Origin: a bacterium
GTDB taxonomy: Bacteria > Patescibacteriota > Saccharimonadia > Saccharimonadales > Saccharimonadaceae
DNA: 40,977 bases
NCBI GenBank assembly: GCA_021779755.1
Contig: JAJYAA010000002.1
Location: 1-40,977, forward strand
Reading direction: 5' to 3'
The position numbers and the translations under genes are program-made. This document shows, piece by piece, positions 11,480 to 21,229 of the stretch; within the stretch, counting starts at the first letter, position 1, and each line of letters starts with the position of its first letter. The notes under the pieces were generated by a model that saw nothing but the letters and a program-made list of their open reading frames with translations, did not search any database and was not told the origin of the DNA.

Positions 11480-12915
11480 TATTTGGCGCCCCGTTTACGT
11501 AGAACCACGCCAATTGTCTTGAACAGAATCTTAATATCTAGCCAGAATGTCCAGTTCTGGGCATAGAATAATTCTAGTTCGATACGTTCGTCGAATGATA
11601 ATTCGCTGCGGCCCGAAACCTGCCAAATACCAGTCATGCCCGATTTGACACTGTGTAGCAAGGCGCTGCGACCGTGAGCTAGTTTGACCTCCTGGGGCAA
11701 GATTGGACGTGGCCCTACCAGGCTGATCTCGCCCTTAAAGACATTAAATAGTTGCGGTAATTCGTCGAGTGACGTAGCCCGCAAGAATGCGCCAAATTTG
11801 GTGATGCGGGGATCGTTTTGGACCTTGCGGTTTTTTTCATATTCAGCAACCAGGTCTTCGCGTCCCATTTGGCGGAATTCCTCGGCGGCATCATGAGCCC
11901 CGTAAGCAGCGTCCATGCTACGAAACTTGATTAGTCCGATTGGCTGCGAAAAGCGACTGAGGCGCTTACTAATATAAAAGGCTGGCCCCGGGTCGGCAAT
12001 CCTCTTGATGATAAAGAGAATTAGGAAAACTGGCGACAAGATAACAATTAATATAGTGCTCACAATTTGATCAAAAATGCGTTTCAAGATCGCACCCCAG
12101 CCAACGAGGGGAGTCTGATAAACTGATATCATCGGATAGCCCAGGAATACGTCGACGGTGTTTTTGCCAGAATAGAACTCGGCTTCGCCTGGTATGAAGC
12201 GATAATCGATGTGATGCGATTGGGCGGCGTTAAGGATTTTTTGGTTACGGATGTCTGAATCATACAAATCAGTTTGAATGATAGTCGTAATGGCGTTGAC
12301 GGGGATATCACGCAGAGCAGCTTCGACCAGAGGGTAGTGATGGGTGTTGAGCTCTTCGGGGACAATCTTTTTCGGCCCAGCAATGGCAACGACTTCAAAG
12401 CCGCTCCTAGCGGTATTGGCTAGGTTGCGGGCGATGTCGCTAGTGGCAGCAGATGTACCGATTATTAAAATACGACTGGTACCTTTGCCATAGCGGAACA
12501 TCAGGCTACGAATTAATCGCAAAGTTTCACGTTCAAGGATAATAAAAACGAATGAACCGACAAAGGCATAAACGGCCACAAGTCGAGCAGGCATGATATT
12601 CTTGTCGCTGACGTATTGCCAGCCGATAACCAGCAGGATGCCGACGAAAGTTCCGACGGCCACTTTACCCCATTCAACCAGGCGACGATTGTAGGTACTT
12701 GGTTGATATAGGCCTAGGACGGCAAAGACAATGATCCAAAAAGGAATGATGACTATGAATCCCAGCAGGTAGTCATAGGCGTGTATGTTTGCCAGTAGTG
12801 GTCGTGGGTCGTATTGAACGCGGGCAATATAGGCAATTGTAAAAGCGGCTAGTAGTACGAAGGTATCGGCGATGATGAGAATGAGACTGTACAGCTTGGT
12901 ATTTTTACGTATCAT
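11479..12915 (-). CDS. Polyprenyl-phosphate sugar (hexose-1-P) transferase, bacterial sugar transferase domain
   Basis: N-terminal TM helices, CoA-binding-like middle region, C-terminal KRIFDQIVSTILIVILSPVF...LIKFRSMDA...TSLDELPQLFNVFKGEISLVGPRP. Start MIRKNTKLY at 12915 preferred over 13185. Confidence 0.92.
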   Translation of the reverse strand: MIRKNTKLYSLILIIADTFVLLAAFTIAYIARVQYDPRPLLANIHAYDYLLGFIVIIPFWIIVFAVLGLYQPSTYNRRLVEWGKVAVGTFVGILLVIGWQYVSDKNIMPARLVAVYAFVGSFVFIILERETLRLIRSLMFRYGKGTSRILIIGTSAATSDIARNLANTARSGFEVVAIAGPKKIVPEELNTHHYPLVEAALRDIPVNAITTIIQTDLYDSDIRNQKILNAAQSHHIDYRFIPGEAEFYSGKNTVDVFLGYPMISVYQTPLVGWGAILKRIFDQIVSTILIVILSPVFLILFIIKRIADPGPAFYISKRLSRFSQPIGLIKFRSMDAAYGAHDAAEEFRQMGREDLVAEYEKNRKVQNDPRITKFGAFLRATSLDELPQLFNVFKGEISLVGPRPILPQEVKLAHGRSALLHSVKSGMTGIWQVSGRSELSFDERIELELFYAQNWTFWLDIKILFKTIGVVLRKRGAK

Positions 12916-12958
12916 AAGTTTCTTTATTATATCATTTTTGCGATACACTAGATGGTAG

Positions 12959-14290
12959 ATGACAGGTGGTATGAGAAGCATAAACAGCAAACTAACTCCG
13001 TTACCTCTTTTGGACAGGGTATATATCGCCATATTGTTGGTGGTGTTCGGTGGTATTGTCTTGCAGGGTCCAATAAGCGTTGGCTTCGGCACACTATGGC
13101 CACAATTTGATCTGTTAATTAAATCCTGGAAAGAGGTGTTGCTATTGATTGCCAGTGTGTTGGCTATAATTTTGCTGTACCGCAAAAAGCAATTTAATAT
13201 CTTGCGTCAGCCGTTGATGCTATTAATTGCTGGCTACGCACTGCTACATATATTATTAGTGGCATTAATGTGGCACGGCACGCAGGCTGCCTTGGCTGGT
13301 CTGATGATTGATTTGCGTTATATATTGTTCTTTGGGCTGGTATATATCGCTGCCACGCTATACCCCGACCTGAAGCGTAAGTTTTTGTTAACGTTTATGG
13401 CGGGTGGCATAGTTGTGGTGGGCTTTGCGGTTTTGCAGGTATTTGTTTTGCCGGCTGACATCTTGTCGCACATTGGATATGGCAAGACGACTATCGAGCC
13501 GTATTTAACAGTTGATTTAAATCAAAGTTACATTCGTATCAACAGCACACTGCGCGGGCCAAATCCACTGGGCGCATATGCCGTGATTATCCTATCGTTC
13601 ATAACAGCAGCATACTTAAAACGTAAAATTCCGCCCATTCGCAAATCGCAAATTATGGCGGTGATTTTATTGGTTGGCGGTGTTGTTGCGTTATGGGCGA
13701 GCTATTCGCGCAGTGCCGTCGTTGCGGCTATTATCGGCGCGGGACTTGTCGCGGTTGTGAGTCTGTCGTCCAGGTTATCGCGCCGCACCTGGATAGTCAG
13801 CTCGGCGATTCTGTTTGCAGTAATTGGCGGATTGGCTTTCGGCTATCGCAGTAGTTTTGTGTCAAATGTTTTACTTCACGAGAATCCGGGCAGTACCAGT
13901 AGTGTCAACTCCAACGAAGGGCACATTACTTCACTTCAGGATGGCATAGCCTTAGCCGCGGCAAACCCACTGGGTGACGGTGTTGGTAGCACCGGTTCGG
14001 CGTCATTGTACACTAACAAACCTCTGATTATCGAGAATCAATATCTATTAATTGCGCACGAGGTCGGGTGGTTGGGGCTAGGTTTGTTTGTGGTCATTTA
14101 TAGCATAATTATGGCAACTTTATGGCGCCTACGTCAGAGCTACGTCGCGCTCGGCGTGTTTGCGAGCGGTGTCGGCCTGGCGATTATCGGCATGTTGTTA
14201 CCAGTATGGGTAGACGACACAGTTTCAATTATCTGGTGGGGGCTGGCTGCCCTAGCAATCGGTACATGGCGCCCAGAGGGCCAGAAATAA
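12959..14290 (+). CDS. O-antigen ligase/polymerase-like polytopic membrane protein
   Basis: About 10 hydrophobic segments, SRSAVVA and periplasmic loop typical of Wzy_C family. Confidence 0.75.
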   Translation: MTGGMRSINSKLTPLPLLDRVYIAILLVVFGGIVLQGPISVGFGTLWPQFDLLIKSWKEVLLLIASVLAIILLYRKKQFNILRQPLMLLIAGYALLHILLVALMWHGTQAALAGLMIDLRYILFFGLVYIAATLYPDLKRKFLLTFMAGGIVVVGFAVLQVFVLPADILSHIGYGKTTIEPYLTVDLNQSYIRINSTLRGPNPLGAYAVIILSFITAAYLKRKIPPIRKSQIMAVILLVGGVVALWASYSRSAVVAAIIGAGLVAVVSLSSRLSRRTWIVSSAILFAVIGGLAFGYRSSFVSNVLLHENPGSTSSVNSNEGHITSLQDGIALAAANPLGDGVGSTGSASLYTNKPLIIENQYLLIAHEVGWLGLGLFVVIYSIIMATLWRLRQSYVALGVFASGVGLAIIGMLLPVWVDDTVSIIWWGLAALAIGTWRPEGQK

Positions 14291-14730
14291 TGCCAGCCAA
14301 CAGAACAACGAAGCGCCAGCGAGAGTTGCTGAACTTTGTAGATGGTTTTATTCAGGGCCACGGTTACGGTCCGAGCTATCGCGAAATTATGCGTGCCTTG
14401 GGTTACAGGTCCGTGTCGACAGTTGCTATTCATATTAATGGTCTGATAGCAAAGGGTTATTTGCATAAACGCGATAATTCAGCCAGGTCGCTTGAGGTAG
14501 TCACTACTCACCTGGACGATGCCCCGACTAAAAAAGCCCCAACTCCAGCGCAAGAAAAATGGCTGATTAACGCCGTATCAGAGCGATTCGACATATTACA
14601 ACAAGCGCATGACGACAAAGTCCTCGACGAACTCTACGTTTTGATCGGAGCCTTAAAAGTCCTCGGGCTTAATGACGCACACGTTGCGATGAAGGCTAGG
14701 CTAAAGACGGCAGGATTAACAAAGTTATAA
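14290..14730 (+). CDS. LexA-type winged HTH DNA-binding protein lacking the S24 autoprotease domain
   Basis: ATG overlaps upstream stop (TAATG); TKRQRELLNFVDGFIQGHGYGPSYREIMRALGYRSVSTVAIHINGLIAKGYL; C-terminus has no S24 Ser/Lys region. Confidence 0.8.
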   Translation: MPANRTTKRQRELLNFVDGFIQGHGYGPSYREIMRALGYRSVSTVAIHINGLIAKGYLHKRDNSARSLEVVTTHLDDAPTKKAPTPAQEKWLINAVSERFDILQQAHDDKVLDELYVLIGALKVLGLNDAHVAMKARLKTAGLTKL

Positions 14731-14839
14731 ACAATTCGATGTATTTATAACATCGCTATATGTTTGACATAATATTAAACCAAGCTTAAGCTTAGGACAT
14801 AGTAATAAATACAATACAAAAATAAAAAAGGACACCGAT

Positions 14840-16546
14840 ATGAAGTTACTGAAAAGTATTAGACTTAAGCGCCTTGCTGGCGTTTTTATATTCGTGTTTG
14901 CGGTGATCGCAACACAATTCTCGGGCGTACAATTTGCATCTGCTTTGACAACAGACACCTGGACTGGAACGGCCGGGGACGGCAAGTTTAGTACGGCTAC
15001 TAACTGGCAGGGTGGCGTTGCGCCAGTTAATGGCGATGTGTTGGCTTTTGATGTTACGTCCCTAACAGCCAATTCAACCGTTAATAACGATATGACTAAC
15101 CTATCTCTCGCTGGTATCAATTTTAGTGGCACCAACTCTAGCAACGCGGCATACACGATTACGGGTAACGCTATTACATTAACCGGGTCTGTAGTCAATG
15201 CAGCAACCACTACGAGTGGTGGTTCCACGTACTATATGTACAATACGATTCAGGCTAATATTGTATTAGCCGCTGCTGTTGCCCTGCAGAACGTTAATTA
15301 TGGCAGCAGCGCAAGCCAGACTATCGACACAGCCAGCTATGCATTGAGTATATCTGCTTCTAGTTGTAGTGAATTGCCACAGCTAGTTGGGAGCGGTAGC
15401 TTAAACTTGAGTGGTTCTAACGCAAGCTTTGCACTTCAACAGCCAAGCCCTAGTTTCTCTGGGGCAATTAACATCAGTTCTGGTGTTGTATATGCACAAG
15501 CCGGTGCGCTTGGCGATGCATCTGGCGCGACTAATATTTCAGGCACGGGGTCGTTGAATCTTTACGCAAGTGCTGACAGTAGCTGGTCCGAGCCGTTTAA
15601 CCTGGGTGGTAGTGGCTATATTCTAGCTGAACACGGCAGCTCTAACGGCTGTATGGGTTCTTCTGCTGCTACTGCCTATACGGCGACTTTAACAGGTCCA
15701 GTAACTTTACAGAGCGACTTTGCGTATGGTGCCGCAAATGCTTCGTTTGGTTCTGATAATTTGAAAATTACAGGTACATATACAAATAACTCACACTCAT
15801 TCAACGTTGCTGCTGGCGTACCCGGTACTTTAACGCTACCTACTGGCACAGTTCAGGCACCAGTAACGACGAACAAGTATTCTGACAGCCAACCAGCTGT
15901 TGATATAGTGGTCGGGCATAACGACACGACTACGCTTGACGGTGAAAGAGGACGTGTTGACGTAGCGGATGGTGGTATTTTGATGGGTGACGGAACCGCC
16001 GCGAGCGCCTATATCACTAATGGCGGTATTATCGCCCCTGGACACTCGCCAGGAAAACTAACAATAACTCAGACATTGTACCTTGGGGCCGGCTCGATCT
16101 ACCAAGCTCAATTGCAGACTGCGACCGTGGGCGGCTATGACCAAATTCAGGTTAGCGATCCAAGCCGAACGACCGGTAATGATGTTTATATCGACCCAAC
16201 GGCCGTCTTGGATGTATCACTCTATCCCGGATATAATATTAAAAAGGGCGATCAATTTATGATCATCAATAACCTGCAGCCAAGCACACAAAAAGTTACA
16301 GGTACTTTTGCTAACTTGTCCGAAGGTACTCAATTTACGGTTGGTGGTATAACATTCGGTATTAGCTATGTTGGCGGTGACGGCAATGATGTCGTATTAA
16401 CAGCCCTTAGCGCTGGTGCGGCGCCAGTAATACCAAACACCGGTGCTAAGCCTTTAAAACTTGCTAACCCAATAGTCTTGGTGGGTCTGGGTATTATGGC
16501 AGCCGGTATACTGTTGACACTTGCTCGTCGCCGATTTAATAATTAA
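14840..16546 (+). CDS. Secreted beta-strand-rich autotransporter-passenger-like protein with C-terminal sortase signal
   Basis: Signal peptide; DTWTGTAGDGKFSTATNWQGGVAPVNGD; C-terminal VIPNTGAKPLKLANPIVLVGLGIMAAGILLTLARRRFNN (motif + TM + basic tail). Confidence 0.8.
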   Translation: MKLLKSIRLKRLAGVFIFVFAVIATQFSGVQFASALTTDTWTGTAGDGKFSTATNWQGGVAPVNGDVLAFDVTSLTANSTVNNDMTNLSLAGINFSGTNSSNAAYTITGNAITLTGSVVNAATTTSGGSTYYMYNTIQANIVLAAAVALQNVNYGSSASQTIDTASYALSISASSCSELPQLVGSGSLNLSGSNASFALQQPSPSFSGAINISSGVVYAQAGALGDASGATNISGTGSLNLYASADSSWSEPFNLGGSGYILAEHGSSNGCMGSSAATAYTATLTGPVTLQSDFAYGAANASFGSDNLKITGTYTNNSHSFNVAAGVPGTLTLPTGTVQAPVTTNKYSDSQPAVDIVVGHNDTTTLDGERGRVDVADGGILMGDGTAASAYITNGGIIAPGHSPGKLTITQTLYLGAGSIYQAQLQTATVGGYDQIQVSDPSRTTGNDVYIDPTAVLDVSLYPGYNIKKGDQFMIINNLQPSTQKVTGTFANLSEGTQFTVGGITFGISYVGGDGNDVVLTALSAGAAPVIPNTGAKPLKLANPIVLVGLGIMAAGILLTLARRRFNN

Positions 16547-16609
16547 ATAAAACGTAACTTAAAATAACTATATGTAATGAGCGGGGCCGTATAGGCGCTC
16601 GCTCGTTAT

Positions 16610-17647
16610 ATGTATGAGACAAAAAATAAAACAACAAACATGAAAAATGACTTTACGACAACTAGGGGACGTATACGCTCTGAACCAAGAGCTCCTTTTG
16701 TTGCGCGCGAAGTTGTATACGTGCGTCGTCAGCCAGGTGTAGTTCAATATAATACGGTTATTAATTCGGATAGTATCGCTACTCCAGTCAACGAGCCTCG
16801 ACTTATTGATGATATTGTTCGTACGGCGCCAGCTCCTGTTGTCGTGAGTGTGTCTCTACGTTATAGCTTTGCCAAAACGGCTAGACGCGCGGATATTTTG
16901 TACCGCGCGATAGCTAGTAATGGACCAGGCAGTAATACAGACAGTCGAAAAAGAGAACCTAAACTTAAAAAGCATAAAGTTGGTCGTCTACTGTTTGGTA
17001 TTCTGGCTGTTATTGTTCTTGCGGCTACTGGATATATAGGCTTTGATACCTGGCAAATCAATAACCATGCCGAGCATCAAATAACACAAACTGTCAGTGC
17101 GCTAGCGAAGGCGACGGTTGACCCAAAAGCGCATCAAGCCGCTGAGGGTACCGACGAGAAGCCGCTTCCAGATACATCACTCAAGGACTATCATGTTGCC
17201 GCCAGTCTGCCGCGAGCACTCTATATTAGCAAATTAGGTATCGCCGCACGGGTTCTACCGATGGGTGTTAATCCTGATGGCAGTGTTCAGGCACCACTTA
17301 ACATATACGATTCTGGTTGGTATAGCGGTAGTGTTCAGCCAGGTCAGATTGGCGCTGTGTTTATTGATGGGCATGCCTCTGGGCCGACCCATTTTGGCCT
17401 ATTCGGTAATCTCTACAAACTGACGGTTGGCGATACGTTGCAAATTGAGAAGGGTGATGGAACACGCTTGACGTATAAAGTTGTGCATACCGAGGTTGTT
17501 GATAAGGATAAAGTCGATATGAAATCCATGTTGTTGCCGTACGGTAAAGCTCTAAGAGGACTTAATCTAATGACGTGTGCTGGAGAGTGGGTCCAAAACG
17601 GCAAGACTTTATCGCAGAGAGTGCTGGTTTATACAGAACAGATATAA
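16610..17647 (+). CDS. Sortase (class E/F-like) with long cytoplasmic N-terminal extension
   Basis: TM GRLLFGILAVIVLAATGYIGF; ...FIDGHASGPTHFGLFGNLYKL...LNLMTCAGEW catalytic His and Cys. Confidence 0.85.
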   Translation: MYETKNKTTNMKNDFTTTRGRIRSEPRAPFVAREVVYVRRQPGVVQYNTVINSDSIATPVNEPRLIDDIVRTAPAPVVVSVSLRYSFAKTARRADILYRAIASNGPGSNTDSRKREPKLKKHKVGRLLFGILAVIVLAATGYIGFDTWQINNHAEHQITQTVSALAKATVDPKAHQAAEGTDEKPLPDTSLKDYHVAASLPRALYISKLGIAARVLPMGVNPDGSVQAPLNIYDSGWYSGSVQPGQIGAVFIDGHASGPTHFGLFGNLYKLTVGDTLQIEKGDGTRLTYKVVHTEVVDKDKVDMKSMLLPYGKALRGLNLMTCAGEWVQNGKTLSQRVLVYTEQI

Positions 17648-17688
17648 AAGCATAGTCGATATGTTTTGTACGTTATAATATTAAACAG

Positions 17689-19425
17689 ATGATTAACAGG
17701 TGGTTTACCAGGCTATACGACTGGCTCAAGCTTCACCATAAGCGGGTCCTGGTATTTGGGGGCGGCGGTTTTGTTGTTGCTCTTGTGGTGGCTCAATTAT
17801 TATATCCAGCTGATCGGTTATTGCCGCTAGCTTACATTGACGGCCTACCTATGGGGGGTTGGAGTAAATCGGATGCGGTGGTGGCGCTAAATAGCAAATA
17901 CCTACAGACAACAATTGATTTGCATTTTGGGCATAGCAAGAAGGCCTATCGTAGTCCCAACCCAACCGATATTGGTCTGAGTATAGACAACACGGCGCGC
18001 ATCGACGACGCAACCTATCCGTGGTACATTCGTATACTACCAGGGTCATTATTATGGGGGTCATTAGTTACCGGCCCGCACGCGGCACCAACATACACCA
18101 GAGACAGCACGGCAGTTGATGACTATATAAAAAGTGAGTTTGGTGATTCGTGTAGTGTATCGCCTATTGATGCGTCTATAGAGGTGTCGGACGGTAAGCT
18201 GGTTCTACAACATAGTTCACCTGGTGGTGTTTGTAAAGTTGACGATCTCAAACAAGCCTTGTTGCAGGTTGAGCCGATTATTACGGCGCCTAATAGTATA
18301 ACTATATCAGCCGAGGCTGTACCGGCTGTCGTGCGCGATGTTGATGCGCAGAAGTTGATTAGTCAGATTGATACTAAAATTGCTAACGGTATCACGGTGA
18401 CAGTTGGTGACAAAGATATTACTATACCGGCCGCTACTTTAATTAGCTGGCTCGACTTTAGCACTACTGGAAATAAACTGGTATACAGTCTTAACGCCGA
18501 CCGAGCCAGTGAATACTTGACTCAAACCTTTGCCAGCAAGGTTCTGGTTGCGGCTGGTGTGACAACGGTTTCGACTCGCGACTTTGTCGAAATCTCACGC
18601 CAAACCGGCGTAAGCGGACAGACGTTAGACATAACGGGCACATTAACTAATATTAAAGATTTTATTGATGGAACAAGCCCTACGGTTAGTGTTGCGACAA
18701 CTGTTACCGCGCCGACCATTAAATACACACGTAGCTACAGTGCTACCGATACTGGCTTGTCGGCGTTGATGAGTAATTATGCGCAAACTCACGCCGGCAC
18801 TTATGGGGTGTCGTTAATTGAGCTGTCCGGACAATATCGCCGCGCGTCATACAATGCCGAGGCCTCATTTACGACAGCTAGTACCTACAAGCTGTTTGTG
18901 GCATATAGTTCCTTGCTGCGCGTTGAGTCCGGAGAATGGAGTTGGTCGGATCAGATTCAGGGTGGACGCGATTTGGCGACGTGCCTAGACGATATGATTG
19001 TCGTTTCAGATAATGACTGCGGCTATGCTTTACTGACAAAAATTGGTTTTGCCGCAATCACCAACGAAGCTCACGACATCGGTTGTGTGGACACTTCATT
19101 TATGGGTAACGACGGCATCAAAACCACTCCTCAGGACCTAGCGCTGTTTATGGCCGAGCTACAATCTGGACAAATTCTAAAGCAACAGTCCAACCGCGAC
19201 ATATTGATTAATGCTATGAAGCGTAATATCTATAGGCAGGGAATTCCGGCCGGATCGACCGGTGTTGTTGCTGACAAGGTTGGGTTTCTGGATGGATTGT
19301 TGCATGATGCTGCGATTGTTTATTCGCCCGATGGAACGTACGTGCTGGTAATTATGACCGACGGCGCAAGCTGGTCAAATATAGCCGATCTGACTAGCCA
19401 AATCGAAGCCCTAAGAGCACAATAA
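17689..19425 (+). CDS. Membrane-anchored serine hydrolase, class A beta-lactamase fold, with YoaR/PG_binding_4-like N-terminal region
   Basis: TASTYK (SxxK), VSDNDCG (SDN), ADKVGFLDG (KxG) motifs; N-terminal TM; YIDGLPMGGWSKSDAVVALN. Confidence 0.8.
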   Translation: MINRWFTRLYDWLKLHHKRVLVFGGGGFVVALVVAQLLYPADRLLPLAYIDGLPMGGWSKSDAVVALNSKYLQTTIDLHFGHSKKAYRSPNPTDIGLSIDNTARIDDATYPWYIRILPGSLLWGSLVTGPHAAPTYTRDSTAVDDYIKSEFGDSCSVSPIDASIEVSDGKLVLQHSSPGGVCKVDDLKQALLQVEPIITAPNSITISAEAVPAVVRDVDAQKLISQIDTKIANGITVTVGDKDITIPAATLISWLDFSTTGNKLVYSLNADRASEYLTQTFASKVLVAAGVTTVSTRDFVEISRQTGVSGQTLDITGTLTNIKDFIDGTSPTVSVATTVTAPTIKYTRSYSATDTGLSALMSNYAQTHAGTYGVSLIELSGQYRRASYNAEASFTTASTYKLFVAYSSLLRVESGEWSWSDQIQGGRDLATCLDDMIVVSDNDCGYALLTKIGFAAITNEAHDIGCVDTSFMGNDGIKTTPQDLALFMAELQSGQILKQQSNRDILINAMKRNIYRQGIPAGSTGVVADKVGFLDGLLHDAAIVYSPDGTYVLVIMTDGASWSNIADLTSQIEALRAQ

Positions 19426-19499
19426 CGTGTAAGGCGAGTAATCAACGCAGAATAGGCGTTGACGCACCTACCGAGGTAAGGGTATAATATCATCTGTAT

Positions 19500-19574
19500 T
19501 CCGACGTAGCTCAATGGTGGAGCAAGAAGCTGTTAACTTCGAGGTTGCTGGTTCGAGTCCAGCCGTCGGAGCCA
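19500..19574 (+). tRNA. tRNA-Asn (anticodon GTT)
   Basis: Acceptor TCCGACG/CGTCGGA, D-arm GCTC..GAGC, anticodon loop CTGTTAA in GAAG/CTTC, T-arm GCTGG TTCGAGT CCAGC, encoded GCCA end. Confidence 0.95.
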
Positions 19575-19596
19575 GATTGTAAACACTAACCAAACT

Positions 19597-19622
19597 GACC
19601 GATATCCGTATCGGTCTTTTTT
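19597..19622 (+). terminator. Rho-independent terminator downstream of tRNA-Asn
   Basis: GACCGATA-TCCG-TATCGGTC-TTTTTT. Confidence 0.85.
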
Positions 19623-19636
19623 GTTATAGTTATAGT

Positions 19637-21229
19637 ATGAATCAGGTAAAGCGCAAGACTGTTAAGTCAGCGAACAACGCAGACTTTCAATTAATTACGG
19701 ATATGTCTAGTAAGGAGGCTAAAGCCTATTTTCGCGAGTCGAAGCACTACGTGAACTTTGATTTGCCGCCCTACTTTAAGTTTGACGATGTCATAGTCTA
19801 TGCTGCCTCAATGCTCATCAAGAAGAATCTGTCAGATGTGTGTATGAAGAATAATAAAGGGAAACCAATATTCCCTGGGAATTATGCCGATGTGAACTAT
19901 GTTGTCCTAAGTAACAAAGATGGCGGGTTCGCGTGGAGACCTCTTCAAATTATCCATCCCGTATTATATGTAGACCTTGTTAATATTATGACTGAACCAA
20001 AAGCCTGGTCTGCTATAACCAAGCTTTTTGAAGATAGGAGTAAATCGTCGGTTGAGTGTATCAGTATACCCCTTAAATCTAAGACTGGTGAGTCGAATAG
20101 GGCGGTTCAAGTGAGCAACTGGTGGGATAAGATAGAGCAGGAATCACTTCGAAAGGCGCTCGATTATAAATTTATGTTTCAGACGGACATAACTAATTGT
20201 TATGGTTCTATGTATACACACTCTCTTGAATGGGCGCTAGAACCGGGCGGAAGGTTAAAAGTCAAAGCCGATAGGTCGTCTGGAAAGCAAACAAAAAACC
20301 TCGGAACGGAAATTGATTTCAGACTAAGGCAGATGAACCAGAATCAGACTATAGGTATCCCACAAGGCTCCGCACTTATGGATTTTATAGCAGAGATAGT
20401 GCTAGCTGCCACGGACATCGAACTAACTGACAGGATAAACAATGAATTAAGTGACAAGGACTTCTCCATACTTCGTTATAGGGATGACTATAGAATTTTT
20501 GCTAATGAGTATCAGACCGGCCACGAAATTATGAAGATATTAAATAACGTTCTTTTCAAATGGAATATGAGCATGAATGCCGGCAAAACGCATGAAACAA
20601 GCAATATTATCGCTTCTTCTATTAAACCTGAAAAGATGGAGGAGATATACACGGGCTCTGTTCAGCAGTCATATCAAAAGGCCGCCATGCGTATATATAT
20701 GCTATCTGAAAAGTACCCAAATGCTGGTCTTGTTGCCAAGAACCTGACTGATTACTACGATAGAGTACAAAGGTTAAAGAAATCCGCGAGTATCGACTAC
20801 GAGGTTGTAGTGGCAATTGTCACCATGATTGCTTACTATAGCCCTCGCTATATTGCTCAGGTTGCTTCAATCATTACAACTCTTATAGAGAAGTCAGAGA
20901 AAGCCTTGGATAGAAAAAAGGTGATATCTAAGATTATCGAAAAGTTTAAGGACATACCAAACACTGAACTCATTGATGCCTGGTTGCAGCGCATAGCGGA
21001 TGCTGACGAGATAAGGGGCTATAGCTTTAATAGTATGATTACTAAGGTTGCTCTTGGCGACGAAGACAATTCTAAGTTGTGGAACTCTCAGTGGCTATAC
21101 AAAATCAACAGAAGTCTTATTGATAATGCTGACATATCAAATCTTTCACAAGAGATAGATCGGGGTACGTTTAATCCGATTGTTGGTCGCGAAGAGTTTG
21201 AGCTTTATAGGATAGGATATCCAGACTAG
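19637..21229 (+). CDS. Reverse transcriptase of UG/Abi (DRT-like) type with helical C-terminal extension
   Basis: Motif A FQTDITNCYGSMYTH; motif B GIPQGSALMDFIAEI; motif C RYRDDYRIF; ~200-aa helix-rich C-terminus. Confidence 0.85.
   Translation: MNQVKRKTVKSANNADFQLITDMSSKEAKAYFRESKHYVNFDLPPYFKFDDVIVYAASMLIKKNLSDVCMKNNKGKPIFPGNYADVNYVVLSNKDGGFAWRPLQIIHPVLYVDLVNIMTEPKAWSAITKLFEDRSKSSVECISIPLKSKTGESNRAVQVSNWWDKIEQESLRKALDYKFMFQTDITNCYGSMYTHSLEWALEPGGRLKVKADRSSGKQTKNLGTEIDFRLRQMNQNQTIGIPQGSALMDFIAEIVLAATDIELTDRINNELSDKDFSILRYRDDYRIFANEYQTGHEIMKILNNVLFKWNMSMNAGKTHETSNIIASSIKPEKMEEIYTGSVQQSYQKAAMRIYMLSEKYPNAGLVAKNLTDYYDRVQRLKKSASIDYEVVVAIVTMIAYYSPRYIAQVASIITTLIEKSEKALDRKKVISKIIEKFKDIPNTELIDAWLQRIADADEIRGYSFNSMITKVALGDEDNSKLWNSQWLYKINRSLIDNADISNLSQEIDRGTFNPIVGREEFELYRIGYPD

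Noticed and set aside
19575-19636. DRT2/DRT9-style template ncRNA next to RT
   Set aside because: Only 62 nt between tRNA and RT, mostly a terminator; downstream ORF overlaps directly
19637-21229. Diversity-generating retroelement (common in Patescibacteria)
   Set aside because: The RT motif B region is GIPQGSA rather than the SQ-type of DGR RTs, and I saw no TR/VR-like repeat or Avd-like gene nearby
19637-21229. Retron or group II intron
   Set aside because: No convincing VTG or NAxxH retron hallmarks, no room for msr/msd upstream, no maturase/endonuclease domain
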